NCBI GenBank assembly: GCA_037693485.1
Contig: CM075346.1
Span: 61,437,001-61,501,000, forward strand
DNA: 64,000 nucleotides
From: Kitagawia praeruptora
Lineage: Eukaryota > Streptophyta > Magnoliopsida > Apiales > Apiaceae
Direction of reading: 5' to 3'
Positions 21,207-33,939 of the stretch are shown here, piece by piece. Position 1 is the first letter of the stretch. Each line of letters opens with the position of its first letter. Under the pieces are notes generated by a model that did no database searches, was not told the DNA's origin, and saw nothing but the letters and a program-made list of their open reading frames with translations. The position numbers and the translations under genes are program-made.

Positions 21207-24200
21207 ATGGCCTCCGCATTTTCCGGCAACACCTTCGAGTCCCCTCTCCTTCTCTCCCACTCTTCCTCTCTCCTCCACCAGATCTCCGAGCACGGTGGCT
21301 ACGCTTATGTCAGCATGTACACTATCGGCGTGTCCGGCGACCAGCGTGCGGCGGAGGCGGCGCGTGAGATGGCGTGGGAGCAGCTACACTCGGGACCGTG
21401 GAGCTCAGTGCTTCCGGTGTGGCGAGACGCGTATTCGATGGCGTGTTTAGTGGTGGCGAAGCAGTTGTGCGGGAGTGGGGAGTACAAGGAGGCGCTTAGG
21501 GTGTTGGACTTGGGGGTTATTATGGGAGGAGAGACGTTGAGGAGGGATTTGGATGGTGCGATTGCGGTTACGAAAGCCAAAGAGGGTGGAGGGAGGGTGG
21601 AGGGAGGGGGTGAGGCCAACAGAGTGCTTGTAGATACTGAATTTCATCTTAAGGAGGTGAGTTTTCAATTTATTTTGTATTTATATTATTATTTTTTGAA
21701 TGTCTATGGAAATTTATTAATCCCCAAATTTGTCGTCGTGTTTGAGATCAAGTTTGATTCAAAATTTGTAATAAAGAAAATTTTAAAAAAATAAAAAATA
21801 AATAGATGGAGCTACGAATATAGGAACTTTATCAGCATATAGTGAAAGTAGTTTTGGTGTTATTAAATGCTTTGTTGGGCTTATAGGATGGGAAATTGCT
21901 TTTGGGGATTGGTAAAGCTATGTTAACAGATACTTAGTAGGCTTAATGACCTTTTAACCCTCAAAGTTTCCACGAAAATACTCATCAGCCCTCACTATTT
22001 CAAAACGTTCCTTTTGACCCTCCAAGTATCCGTAAAGGTCCAATTAGCCCTTATACCGGTATAGGAAATGGTGAGTTTGAGTGATTTTTGGTTCGTTTTA
22101 ATCGGTTTCTAGCCGGATTTTTGCTGTATTGTTGTTGTGTCGATTAAAACGAACCAAAACTCACCATTTCCTATATCAGTATCTAATTGGACCTTTACGG
22201 ATACTTGGAGGGTCAAAAGGAACGTTTTGAAACAGTGAGGGCTGATGGGTATTTTGGTGGAAACTTCGAGGGCTAAAAGGCCATTAAGCCATACTAGTAT
22301 ATTAAGTAGATGCGGTTCAAACCTTAATAAGTTATAAGCTTTCGATTTACTTTGGAAAAATGCTCTGGCTAGGGTACGAATTAGACAAAATTATGTGTTG
22401 GTTTTAGATGTCTACTTAAATTTTTTAAATGACAAATTCATGAACAACTAGGAAGATTCTTCAAGTTTGAACTATATAATATACGAAAGTGAAGATTTCT
22501 TCAAGTTTGAACTATATAATATATGAAAGTGAAGATTTAGATGCTTGAAAGCTTTAAAAGTTATGAATCTGTAATTGTCTAAAGTCTTGGTGAAGGTAGA
22601 TTATATCCAAAATCAATTTCTTTTTTTTTGTCATTTATATAGTAATTGGCTTAACATGTCAGCTTTTTGCACAATGTATCTTAACACTAGTGGATTGTAA
22701 GAAATTAGTTGGTAGTTTAAGTAGGCGTTTTTCAGGAACATGTAAAAACAACCTAAAGGAAGACATAAACAATGACAAGCAAGTCAGCAACAGCTTTGTG
22801 AAACTATAGTTGTGTAAAAAAACCTAAAGGAAGATATTTGCCTTCTATTTTATTGCTACAATGGGTAGTTATATGTTTTCCTCAATTCTTGTCTCGTTTC
22901 TCTTTCCTCTTTTCTCCGTTTGCCAACTAATCATCGCGTGCTTTGCCTGAAATTTATGCACAAGAATCAAAATATGTTCTGAACTCAAACTGGTCTTGAA
23001 TATTTTATGATTTTAAAATATTTCTCATACATTGTGTTAATCTCACCATTAAAGAACATTTTTTTCGTTGTCTGTTAACAGCTAGCTTTACTTGACTGTG
23101 CTCCCACGTGGAATGCATCAAAATAATATTTTAATATAAAATGACTGAAATTTCTCTCCTCTTTGTTTTATAACAATGTCCCCACTTTGGCTAAAGACCG
23201 ACATAATCCCGGAGGGTCAATATTTTCATTTTTATTGTCTCTAGCTGGTTGGAAACACATCATCCTGTGGCTTCTTCCAATACCGGAGGGTCAATATTTT
23301 CATTTTTATCATCTCTAGCTGATTGGAAACACATCATCCTGCGGCTTCTTCCAATGCCAAGTATAAACTAACTGTATATGAAGCTCACAGCATTCATATT
23401 ACACAGCTAATCTTTCAGAGTTCTACTTAGCATAAATTTAAACATCTAAATAGTCTTGGACTCTTGGTACTCAATTGGTTAATTAGCTGTTTTTATCTTC
23501 TTAAACATATACTTTGTATTTATTTTCTCCTTATTTCATTTTGCAGTTGCAACTCAGTAGAGCCTCCAAATCGATGTGTTTGTACATGTTCATTGTTTAT
23601 TTGAATAATGCTGTGTTAATATATCTGTATTCCACATTTAAATATGTCTCTATGGTGCAATAAGAGACTATATATTAATATGAACTTGTAGATGCTTCAG
23701 CTTTTACCCAAGCAATCCCTGTCTGGCAAACTTGTTGAAAAAAGGCCAGCTTTGTCGTTAGAGGCATTCTTGCAAGACTATTTCCTGCCAGCTTCTCCAG
23801 TTATTTTGAGTGATTGCATGGCTCATTGGCCAGCAAGAGTCAAATGGAATGACACTGATTACTTGAAAAAGGTTGCTGGCTCTCGCACAGTTCCCGTTGA
23901 GGTAATGAAATCAATTTTTGGAAGAGATATTTGTCACAGAATTTCTGTACATGTCCTTCAAATAACAAGCCATGACGCTACTAAGAAAAAGGGGAAAAAA
24001 TGAAGCTATTACGATGCGGTTGTAAAAGAGGAAAAATAAATTAAAAACTGTTATTGATTTTTACCCCTTACTACATAGATAAAAATTACTAAAAAAGGGG
24101 GTATATCCTTTACCAATAAAAAGGTATATAGATGTTACATTTTTTCTATTAGTGATATCCCTGGTATCCCCCACTCAATATCGTGATTCCTACCTAAAAC

Positions 24201-27194
24201 ATTAATGCCCAGAACAGGCTCTAGATGGACATATCTTGATTTTAAAGTCATAACAAAATAATTTATGATAATGACATTCTGACATTGATCATGTATATTG
24301 TACTTTTGGGCTACTTTGTTAAAAAGGTGAAACTATGTACCATTGCATCTTTTTTTGCGGGGTCTGGACTTGGTTACATGCTGATAATTTTTTTGTTAGA
24401 TAAGATCTTCTCTATAATTATATTGATCTCAGTAATGTGAGTACAGGGTAATTTTTTCAACATTTAGTGTTCCCTTTTTCTAGTTTCTTTTTATTTTAAA
24501 TTGTTTAATTGTATAGGGACTAGGCCAAAAAAAAGGGTTTAATATAATCTTTCCTATCAAGTTTTATATATGTATCGATCTCTTTTTAATCTTGAGACAT
24601 GTTGTTTCTTGCATTGGAGAAGAATAATGTTTTATGTCCCATGCAGGTTGGAAAAAACTACTTAAGCACGGAATGGAAGCAAGAGCTGATCACATTTTCT
24701 GAGTTTCTCGAGAGGATTCAGACCAATGACAGTACTTCTTCTGTCCCTACTTATTTAGCTCAGCATCCATTGTTTGATCAGGCATGCATATCCTCTGATG
24801 TGTATAAACTGTTATATAGAAGTCTTGCTGTACCTGTAAATTAGGTACTTCAGTTTGCAGTCTTACTTTTCTTTTAATTAACATTAATGCAGATACCTGA
24901 GCTACGGACTGACATTGTTGTCCCAGACTACTGTTTTACTGGTGGAGGGGAGCTTAGGTCGATTAATGCTTGGTTTGGTCCTGCTGGGACCGTGACACCG
25001 TTGCACCATGATCCACACCATAATATACTGGCTCAGGTGAGGATGAAATTGTCTGCTAAGGCCTAAGTGCTCAAAAAATTGTGCAGTAAAAGGTTAACCA
25101 TTGAAATTAAACATGTGGGTTCTAGCCATTCAAAACTTTTACTTAATATTTAACATGGAACCTATTTGAAAACCTACAATTTTGGTGTAGATTCACAGGA
25201 TTCGCACAAATAAGTTTGTATGGTAAATATTAGTTTATTAGATGTGTTTTTCTGTGTAAACCAAAGGGAAGCATTGGCTGAAGTGTGTAAAATTTCCCTT
25301 CTTAGAGCAAGTCCAATGATTGTAGAACAAGCTTCTTAGAGCAAGTCCAATGCATCCTTATAATATAGAACTAGAACTACAAAAACACTACTCTAATGCG
25401 TAGTTGAATGGAAAAATGCATAATAAAATAATTGGTTGTATATTTAGAACCAAAGATGGCTATAGTCATCCTCGCCACATCACTAATTAACTAGAAACAC
25501 AGTGTAAGTTGGTCCACTTTAAATGAAAGTGAAAGAATTAGATACAATGTTAATTAAATTTGGAATTAGTTGGTTGCACTGCAACTAGCACTGGAGTGTA
25601 AGTTCCTTTTTAGCGCCAAAAAGCTCCTTTTGGTGCCAAATTTGAAAATGGTTATAGCTATTTTGCATTTAGCATTGGACTTGCTCTTGTAGGGCTAAAT
25701 TTGATCTTAAAGTCTTAATGCTAGATACAATCCTCTCCGGAGTTATGATAACCTATTATGGTATTGGTACGTTTCTGTGTTTATGGTCTTTATGGGTTGC
25801 TTGGTTTTCAGATTGTTGGAAAGAAGTATGTAAGGCTCTATCCTGCTTCATTGTCAGAGGAACTTTGCCCACATGCTGAATCAATGCTATGCAATTCCAG
25901 CCAGGTATGTCTGCTTGTGAAGCCTCATTACCTTGATATTGGTTATACGCAGATACAGCTCTAAGTATATATCATCTCGGTATCTTGAAAAGTTTCACTT
26001 AAATGTTAGGACATATCTTGCTTATGTATATATAATTATTGAGCTCTAGAAAGAATCTTTTGCACATTTTTCCCAAGGTGTACCCTGGCCTTCAGTTATC
26101 ATTTGGACCTGTTAATAGTCCTTTTAACATTTCACATTCTTTTCTTACATGCATAAGCATTTGCACCTCACACCTGGTGCTTCTCCACTGTTCACTGCCT
26201 GAAGAAGTATAAGTTTCTGGTCGTAGTTTGGTTAGCAATCTAATTACTGAAACAGTTGATGAAAGTGGTTTGTCACAAGCTCATCTCAAGTTCATTCACT
26301 TGAGTGGATAATTGAACCTTAATGAGGACTCAGTTTTAACAATTGATGAGTTAAGTATTTTATAAAATTGAAGGTTAAGATCAGTCAGATGATCAGTGAG
26401 ATCAATGAGACAATGACATGAGTGGATTTTTCGTTCCATCATTTGTAATTAATTTTCCCCATAGTGAGTTGTATCAGACAAAAGACCCAGACTGGGGACC
26501 TTTGAATCGGTGTATAGGTGTATGGGTTTCTATTGCAGTTCGATTCCATACATGCATAGAAATCAGAAATAACAACCAAGGGAAGCGGACAAGAGCTGGA
26601 TTTAAGTTCTAACCTGAGTCTTTTTAAGATAAATGAAACTAAGTGCTGCACAAGTAACGAAAGTCGTGACTTAGAATTAGTAATAATTAGTGAAGGAAGA
26701 TCTATAACAAATGAAAGAAACTGAAAAAGATAAGTTTTCATATTTAATATCCTCCCATTTCATTATTTATTTGTCATGATAAATTAGTCAAAATGTATTA
26801 TGTTAGGAGGCACAACTTCTGGGATCGGGGGTTAGCCAATAAAAAACTTAAATTTATAAGTGATTACTGTGTATGGATTTTTTATAAAAATACGTTTCTG
26901 ATGGTTATTATTCATAGCTAGAAAAAAATTATTATTCATAGCTAGAAAAAAACATGTTTCTCTTAATCATCCAACTTTAGTGTTGATGGAAGTAAATTGT
27001 TTATGAAGGTTGATTTGGACAAAATAGACGAGAAGCAGTTTCCAAATATACAGAACCTGGAATTTATGGACTGCATTTTGGAAGAAGGTGAAATGCTGTA
27101 TATCCCTCCAAAATGGTGGCACTATGTCAGATCTCTCACCACAAGTTTCTCAGTTAGCTTTTGGTGGAGCGAAGTGGAGAATTCAACACCCTGA
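21207..27194 (+). CDS. JMJ30: JmjC-domain oxygenase, JMJ30/JMJD5 (KDM8-like), six exons, 405 aa
   Basis: Exons, all joining in phase 0: 21207-21656, 23692-23901, 24647-24781, 24893-25036, 25812-25904, 27009-27194. The protein begins MASAFSGNTFESPLLL. The first exon encodes a helical N-terminal region, followed by the cupin/JmjC fold. Fe(II) ligands are H303 and D305 (in TPLHHDPHHNILAQ) and H382 (in IPPKWWHYVRSL); the GKKYVRLYP lysine around 317-318 fits 2-oxoglutarate binding. The C-terminus is SFSVSFWWSEVENSTP. Length is close to Arabidopsis JMJ30, which is a nuclear protein linked to the circadian clock and to H3K36 and H3K27 demethylation reports. Intron 3 has a GC donor. Introns 1 and 4 hold MITEs. 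Start chosen by homology-like N-terminus and position after the TATA box. Identity is sure at family level. Confidence 0.93.
21940..22290. mobile_element. Foldback MITE in intron 1 of JMJ30
   Basis: Two arms of about 150 bp are near-perfect inverted copies: GGCTTAATGACCTTTTAACC on the left, and GGCTAAAAGGCCATTAAGCC on the right. The loop is short and GTTGTTGTG-like. Flanks TACTTAGTA and TACTAGTA suggest a diverged duplication of 8-9 bp. The transcript would form a long hairpin. Confidence 0.8.
23209..23355. repeat. 74-bp tandem duplication in intron 1 of JMJ30
   Basis: Two copies start CCGGAGGGTCAATATTTTC at 23209 and 23283 with a few substitutions. Confidence 0.9.
25304..25687. mobile_element. 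PIF/Harbinger-like MITE in intron 4 of JMJ30
   Basis: Left terminus AGAGCAAGTCCAATG appears twice (25304 and 25338) and the right terminus is CATTGGACTTGCTCT. A relative with the same type of ends lies at about 35470-35871. No transposase. Confidence 0.7.
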
Positions 27195-27388
27195 TTTTTT
27201 GCAATGTCTCGCCACAAATTTCATGCCAAGGGTTTGGCCCGATAAATGGAATTTCCTTACTGGGTGCTGTATCTTTCTTCTTCATCTCCTCCCCCATTTA
27301 TATCTATATGTTGAGCATTTCTTAGATATTTTTAGGTGGGTGTTTCTATAGAGATTACCTCACAATATTTTAGGCACATGTAACAATG

Positions 27389-27394
<6 letters not shown>

Positions 27395-27420
<26 letters not shown>
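27395..27420. repeat. (TA)n microsatellite
   Basis: An uninterrupted TA run of about 13 units lies between the end of JMJ30 and the 4.5-kb TIR element. The 250 bp from the JMJ30 stop to this point are probably 3' UTR. Confidence 0.9.
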
Positions 27421-27421
<1 letters not shown>

Positions 27422-27446
27422 GCCTTTCTCATTCTAATTCTATATA

Positions 27447-30400
27447 GGGTGCCCTTCCATAGCCACCGTTGGTTGGAAATTGCACACAACCACCAGCTCG
27501 TACTCTGCCGCAAGGGTTCATTGCGGCAGCCTTAAACCCTTAATGTTTCATTGCGGCAGATAGTTGACACCTACCACAATGTAACATTGCGGCAATGCAA
27601 GAAAAGAGTATGTTTAGTTTTATTTATTTTTTTTGTTATGATAATTTTGTTTATATTATTTCTAATTTGTAATAAGACTTTAAAAATAAAATTAGTTACA
27701 ATAAATTTATTTTTTCTAAGATACAAAAATTAATATGGTTGTCAAAAATAAAATTAGTTATATTTATTTTTCTTATATATTTAGATAGATATCAAATCTG
27801 AGAAAATGATTAATTAATAATTTATAATATATAAAATTTGAATTATTAAAAATTTTAAAAAACCTCCTAATTGTCAATTGTCAATTAATAAAGGAAAGAC
27901 TCTCAAACTTTGAATTATGTAATATTTGCTTACAACAACTTCATTTTATCTTCTTTTTTTTGTCAGAACTTCATTTTACCTTTAGAAGAGTTATTAAGAT
28001 TGTTTTTGAGTGGTGTTCTTAACTAATTTATAAAGAAACATCTTTTGATTTAAGAAATATTTTTGTAGAAACAGATATTATCACCTAGTAAATAAAAATA
28101 ATAAATTTGTCATGTTCCACTGCATCACTACTGGACCAAGTAAATAAGAAATGTTTATATTATTTTTGTTATGATAGTTTTGTTTATATTATTTTTGTTA
28201 TGCTGTTTATATTATTTCTAATTGTTTATTTTTCACTAAGTTTATTTCTAATTATTAATATGACTTTAACAATAAAATTAGTTACAATGAATTTATTTTT
28301 TCTAAGATACAAATATAAAAATAGTTATATCTATTTTAAAATGTTGTCTTTTAAAAATTATAATCAGTATAAACTAGGGAAAAAATAAATATGTTACATA
28401 TTTCTACCCCATGAAACATTTACTTTCTTCTACCGCCATGAAACATTGCGGCAGTAGCTTCTCCAGCAATGTTTCACTGCGGTTACAGCAATGAAACATT
28501 GCGGCACGTAGTCCTTCATTTTTTTTTTCTTTTTTGACTTTAAATCTTTAATATGCATCTAAAAATTAATTATATAAATTTCAAAATATTAATAATATTG
28601 CATTCTAGATACTTTTTACACATATAATTTCAATTTCAAGTATATAAATTGAAACATTCTCGAACACATGTGAAACAAGAATGTAAATACAATTTTTAAC
28701 GAGTTATAATTAGAATATGTATACAAATTTACTTGTTTAAGATTTTAATACCGTCATTTGAAGTTTAACATATTGATTGAACAATATAATAAAATAAATG
28801 CATATGTACTAATCATTGAATCATAAATCGATAAACAAAAAAGATTAATGTATACTTGTATTTTCAATATATTTTCTTTTATTTGACTCGTATAAAAATA
28901 TGGAGTACTATTTTATTTCTTTAACATGGATAATATTGATAATACAAATAATGACACAAGTGTTTTCAATATTGTTTTTCTTATTTTACTTGTATAAAAT
29001 TAGGGAGTTCTAAACTATATGTAAAAATAATAATTATAAAGAAAGTGAGTTCAATCTTATTTTTTTTCTTAAGCATGAATAATATTGATATTACACTACT
29101 TCTTTCAATATTTTCTGGTTATTTGACTTGTATAAAAAAAAAGAATTCAGATTTAATACAAAACAAAAATTATAAAAACATGGAGTTAAATTTTTTTTTC
29201 TTAAGCACATATAATATTGATATAAAAGTAATATTTAAATAGAATTTTGTTTTCTAAAATTTATGATCTCGATCTCAATACATTTACAATATTTAAAAAT
29301 CAAGACTGAAGTCATAAATTGAACAAATTTATTAAATTACTTATATTTATATTTATTTAGTGTTAAAATTAAAATTTACTATTGTAATTTGTTTATTAAA
29401 AAAAATATACATAAAAAATTAGTTTTTAAAGTTATGACCTCGTCTAAATACATTAAAAATATTTGAAAATCGAGACTGAAGTAACAAATTGAAACAATTT
29501 ATTAAATTAGTTATATTTATTTTTTTCTATTGTTAAAATTAAAATTTACCAAGATACTTTTTTTATTAAAAAAAAACATAAAATTTTTGTTAATATAGTT
29601 TTGTTAATATTATTTTTGTTATGATAGTTTTGTTTATATTATTTCTAATTGTTTATTTTTTTACTAAGTTTATTTCTAATTGTTAATATGACTTTAACAA
29701 TAAAATTAATTCAATAAATTTATTTTTTCTAAGATAAAAATATAAAAGTAGTTATATAATTTTAAAATGTTATGTTTAAAATTTATAATCAGTATAAACT
29801 AGGGAAAAAATAAATATGTTACATATTTCTACCCGCCAGGTAACTTACATGTATTGCATGTCAACCAATAAATTTATAATCAACATAAACTAGGGAAAAA
29901 ATAAATTTATTTCTAGTGCCGCAATGAAACATGGCGGGAAGGTGGTTGTGAACCAACACTTACAACTAAAATTTAAAATATATGCAAACAACCAACAGCT
30001 ACAGCAATGAAACATTGCGGCAGTAGCTTCTCCAGCAATGTTACATATATTTTTAATTTCAAGTATATAAATTGAAACATTCTCGAACACATGTGAAACA
30101 AGAATGTAAATACAATTTTTAACCAGTTATGAATAGAATATGTATACAAATTTACTTGTTTAAGATTTTAATACCGTTATTTGAAGTTTAACATATTTAT
30201 TGAACAATATAATAAAATAAATGCATATGTACTAGTCATTGAATCATAAATCGATAAACAAAAAAGAATAATGTATACTTGTATTTTCAATATATATTTT
30301 TTTATTTGACTCGTATAAAAATATGGAGTATTATTTTATTTCTTTAACATGAATAATATTAATAATACAAATAATGACACAAGTATTTTCAATTTGTTTT

Positions 30401-31942
30401 TCTTATCTTACTTGTATAAAATTAGGGAGTTCTAAATTATATGTAAAAAAAATAATTATAAAAAAGTGAGTTCAATCTTATTTTTCTCTTAAGCATGAAT
30501 AATATTGAGATTACACTACTTCTTTCAATAATTTCAGGTTATTTAACTTGTATAAAAAAAAGAGTTCAAATTTTGTACAAAACAAAACTTATAAAAACGT
30601 GGAGTTAATTTTTTTTCATAAGCACATATAATATTGATATAAAAATAACGTATACAAGTTTTTTCAATATTTTCTTGTTATTTCACCAAATTAAATTACA
30701 TACAATTACAATCAACTCATTTACATTATAAATAAATAAAAATTTTACTTCTTCTAATTTTACAAACATTTACATAAATTTATACTAGGTATAAATAGTG
30801 TATGTGCAACATACAAAATTTCAATTTTTTTAAGTTAGGTTTTTTTAAAATTATAATTTTAGCTCTTTTGTTGACTTTGATCAAAATGAATTAACTAAGA
30901 TTACAAGTATAAAAAATATTATCATTTATATTTTTCTACTTCCCTTAAATTAATTTTCTATGCCTAAGAAAAAATATTAAGATTGAACTCATTATTTTAT
31001 AATTTTGTTTTGTATAAAAATTAAAATGCAACCAAGTTAATTAATATTTTATTAGACTTATCCTCGATATTTTATTTTTTTAATAACTAAATCTTGTAAT
31101 TAATATTTAAAAATTGATTATATTTAAATAGAAGTAATACAAAAAGAAAAAATCATGACAAGCAACTAAGTGGTAAATGATGATTAATTAGTAAAAGAAG
31201 AATAAAAAGTGGAAAGCAATGATGTGACAAATAGATGATTTAATTATATAAATTTAATGCAACTAATTCTTTACCACAAACCAACAAGCCTGCATCACCC
31301 TCTGCCGCATCGTTTATGTGCAACATACAAAATTTCACTTTTTTTAAGTAAGGTTTTTTTAATATTATAATATTTTAGCTCTTTTGTTGACTTTGATCAA
31401 AATGAATTAACTAAGATTAGAAGCATAAAAAATATTATAATTTAATTTTTTTTACTTCCCCGTAAATTAATATTTCTATGCTTAAGAAAAAAATTAAGAG
31501 TGAACTCATTATTTTTATAATTTTGTTTTGTATAAAATTTTGAACTCCTTATTATTATACAAATAACATAAAAACTATTATCTGCTACAACAAAAAAATA
31601 GAAAACTCTAATAAAATAATATGTAAAAACATGTTTATTATGCTTGTCAAAATGCAACCAAGTTAATTAATATTTTATTAGACTATCCTCAATATTTTTT
31701 TTTCAATAACTAAATCTTATAATTAATATTTAAAAGTTAGTTATATTTAAATAGAAGTAATACATGATGATTAATTAGTAAAAGAAGAACAAATCTATAT
31801 CACCATCTGCCGCATTGTTTCATAGAGGTAGGTGACCTGTCATCATCTACCGCAATGTTTCATGGCGGCAGTACTGCAGCAATGAAGAGTTGAGGCAGTA
31901 CTGGTGGCTGTTCCAACCAACGGTGGTTGTGGACCAAACCCG
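27447..31942. mobile_element. 4.5-kb TIR element with 9-bp target duplication (Mutator-like)
   Basis: The 9-bp duplication TTCTATATA flanks the element (27438-27446 and 31943-31951). Both ends start GGGT and share CCACCGTTGGTTGGAA inside imperfect inverted repeats of ~45 bp that continue with CCACCAG. The interior is very AT-rich, has no credible coding frame, and contains internal direct repeats (28640-29240 versus 30060-30650; 30780-31110 versus 31300-31700). The word GCGGCA or GTTTCATTGCGGCA recurs near both ends and in the middle. A 9-bp duplication points to the Mutator superfamily. It lies about 250 bp downstream of the JMJ30 stop codon. Confidence 0.75.
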
Positions 31943-32164
31943 TTCTATATATTGGCGAATCTACTACCCTAATGCTATTCATCTTGGCATACAGTCTAGG
32001 CATTAGCTTCTTTTATATGGAGTTATAATTCAGCCACCAAAGCCTCCTTTTGTTTGAAAAGAAGAAAGTATATCTCAAACTTTTTGAGATGCAAAGATTT
32101 TCTATACTTTCCATCGTTTATTTTTCTTTAACTTGCACCAAATTTTCCCATGACTAACTTTCCT

Positions 32165-32540
32165 AAGAGCATTTACAGTGGTATTAGCTAAAATAGTTGG
32201 TTAAAATAATATAAAATAATGATTACGTATTTTGTTGAATCTCTAAGTTGTTTAACTCCAATGAGATTGGCTATCATAATTGGTTATATTTTAAAAACAG
32301 AATATTAATATTATTTAAAGTTGTTAAAAATACTATATATAATTTGAATATAGTAATAGATGACGTGGAGTTTTATTAAAGTTTTATTAAAGATCTGTAA
32401 TTCGATGAATATAGTTCTTATGATGGAATTGGTTGTAATTTTACCAAACAGGAATTTTCGGTTGGAGCGGAATTTTTTACGTATTGTCTACAATTTTTAT
32501 ATATGGCATGCCAAATATAATTGCTAAAGGTTTTTAACGG
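32165..32540. repeat. MITE-like repeat (GAGCATTTACAGTGG family), limits uncertain
   Basis: It shares GGTATTAGCTAAAA, ATAAAAT and GATTACGTA / ATTTTGTTGAATCT words with copies at about 32931 and 41838. The right end is not clear. Confidence 0.4.
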
Positions 32541-32569
32541 GTTTTGGCCAAAAATATCCCAACAACCTA

Positions 32570-32885
32570 TATCACATAATAAGAATACCCCAAAGTACTG
32601 ATGATGGGCATAAATACCCGTCTATTACGCATTTCATATGAGAGTAATAGGGTTACGCATTTGATATTGGGGTAACTAGTATAGATTTTTCTTCTATTAC
32701 GCATTTGGAGAATGGGTAACAGGGGTTACCCATTTTCCAAATGCGTAATAGGCTCTCCTGGCAGCTCTATTACCCCTCTTCCAAATGCGTAATATGTATA
32801 AAATCTATTACCCCTCTTCCAAATGCGTAATAGAGGGGTATTTATGACCACCATTCGTGATTTGTGTTATTTTCGTCAGTTTTAT
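32570..32885. repeat. Foldback-like repeat built from CTATTACGCATTTGG
   Basis: The 15-bp word CTATTACGCATTTGG or its complement CCAAATGCGTAATAG occurs repeatedly in both orientations, with GGGTAAC/GTTACCC pairs. This gives a strongly self-complementary region of about 300 bp. No coding content. Confidence 0.6.
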
Positions 32886-32930
32886 TAAAAAATTGGATAT
32901 TTATGTCATTCTTTCGTTTTTAACTATGAG

Positions 32931-33508
32931 CATCTCCAATGATGTTGGTTAAAATGATTAGTTAAAATGATATAAAATATTAATTATGTATAATTTGCTG
33001 AATCTATAAGATATTATATTCCAATGGAGTTGCCTACACTGATTGATATATTTTAAAAATATTATATTATTATTGTTATTTTAAGTTGTAAAAATAGAAT
33101 ATCTAATTTCAATATGGTAATAGATGATGTAGACTTTCATTACAAATTTTTAAAGGTTAGACAAATATAACCAATATAAAATAGTTATATGAAGTTACAA
33201 ATAACAATTATATGTCACTGAAGATCTTTGTTCTAAAAATCGGTGATTAATCATCGATTAATCCCTGTTCCATGGGTTACCGAACTGATTAATAATCCGA
33301 TTATTCGATTAATCATTCTGATTAATCCCTAAATACCCAATTAATCCTCGATTAATTCTTGGACAGTGCCTCTATCGATTAACTCCGATTCCCGCTTTTT
33401 ACAACACTGCTGAAGATGAATAATTTTTATATATTCTTCAAAAATTTATTTATGACAGTCCACATTGACAGTCCACATTCCTTTTTAGTTGAAGATAAAA
33501 AGATGCTC
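32931..33508. mobile_element. MITE with GAGCATCTCC ends, interrupted by another repeat
   Basis: The left end GAGCATCTCCAATG and right end AAGATGCTCT are inverse to each other. A second repeat (33229-33410) sits inside it. Confidence 0.5.
33229..33410 (-). repeat. GATTAATC-rich repeat with CAGTGTTGTAAAAAGCGGG end
   Basis: Read on the minus strand it starts GCAGTGTTGTAAAAAGCGGG and runs through many GATTAATC words. The same family is at 42298-42445 on the plus strand, with a partial relative near 39955-40030. Confidence 0.65.
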
Positions 33509-33637
33509 TAAGCAAACAAAATTGAAGAACTAAGAAAATAACAAAGGGAGGTTGCACGATATTTTCTTTTGATTAGGTTTTTCCTAATCAAACATAATCG
33601 CAGAACTAGTAAAATTAAAAGTGGAGCTTATATCTTA

Positions 33638-33902
33638 GTCCCTCCCCTCCGTTCCAAAAAACGTTTCCTATTTATTTTGGACACGTTTGCCAACGTATAC
33701 TTTTAATTGTTAATATCTTTAATTTCGTATTAATATTAAATATAAAAACTTTACTGTATTAAAGTACTAATAAATACGAATCCAACAAGATCACTCATGA
33801 CTATATTTTATTTTATAAAATTATGCATAAATTAATAGTCAATCGTTTATAATGAACAGTGCTCAAAGTCAAAACCAGAAAGGTTTTGTGGAACAGAGGG
33901 AG
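33638..33902. mobile_element. Stowaway-like (Tc1/mariner) MITE, family 1, copy 1
   Basis: The ends are GTCCCTCCCCTCCGTTCC and GGAACAGAGGGAG, flanked by TA. The interior shares ACGAATCCAACAAGATCACT with the copies at 38058 and 38470 in the IRKI-like gene. Confidence 0.8.
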
Positions 33903-33939
33903 TACCTCTTTTGTTTGTCAGTTTTATTATTTCTGATTG

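Noticed and set aside
27551..31657. Several short frames rich in F, I, L and N
   Set aside because: They are expected by chance in very AT-rich transposon sequence; there are no domains, and they sit in internal repeats.
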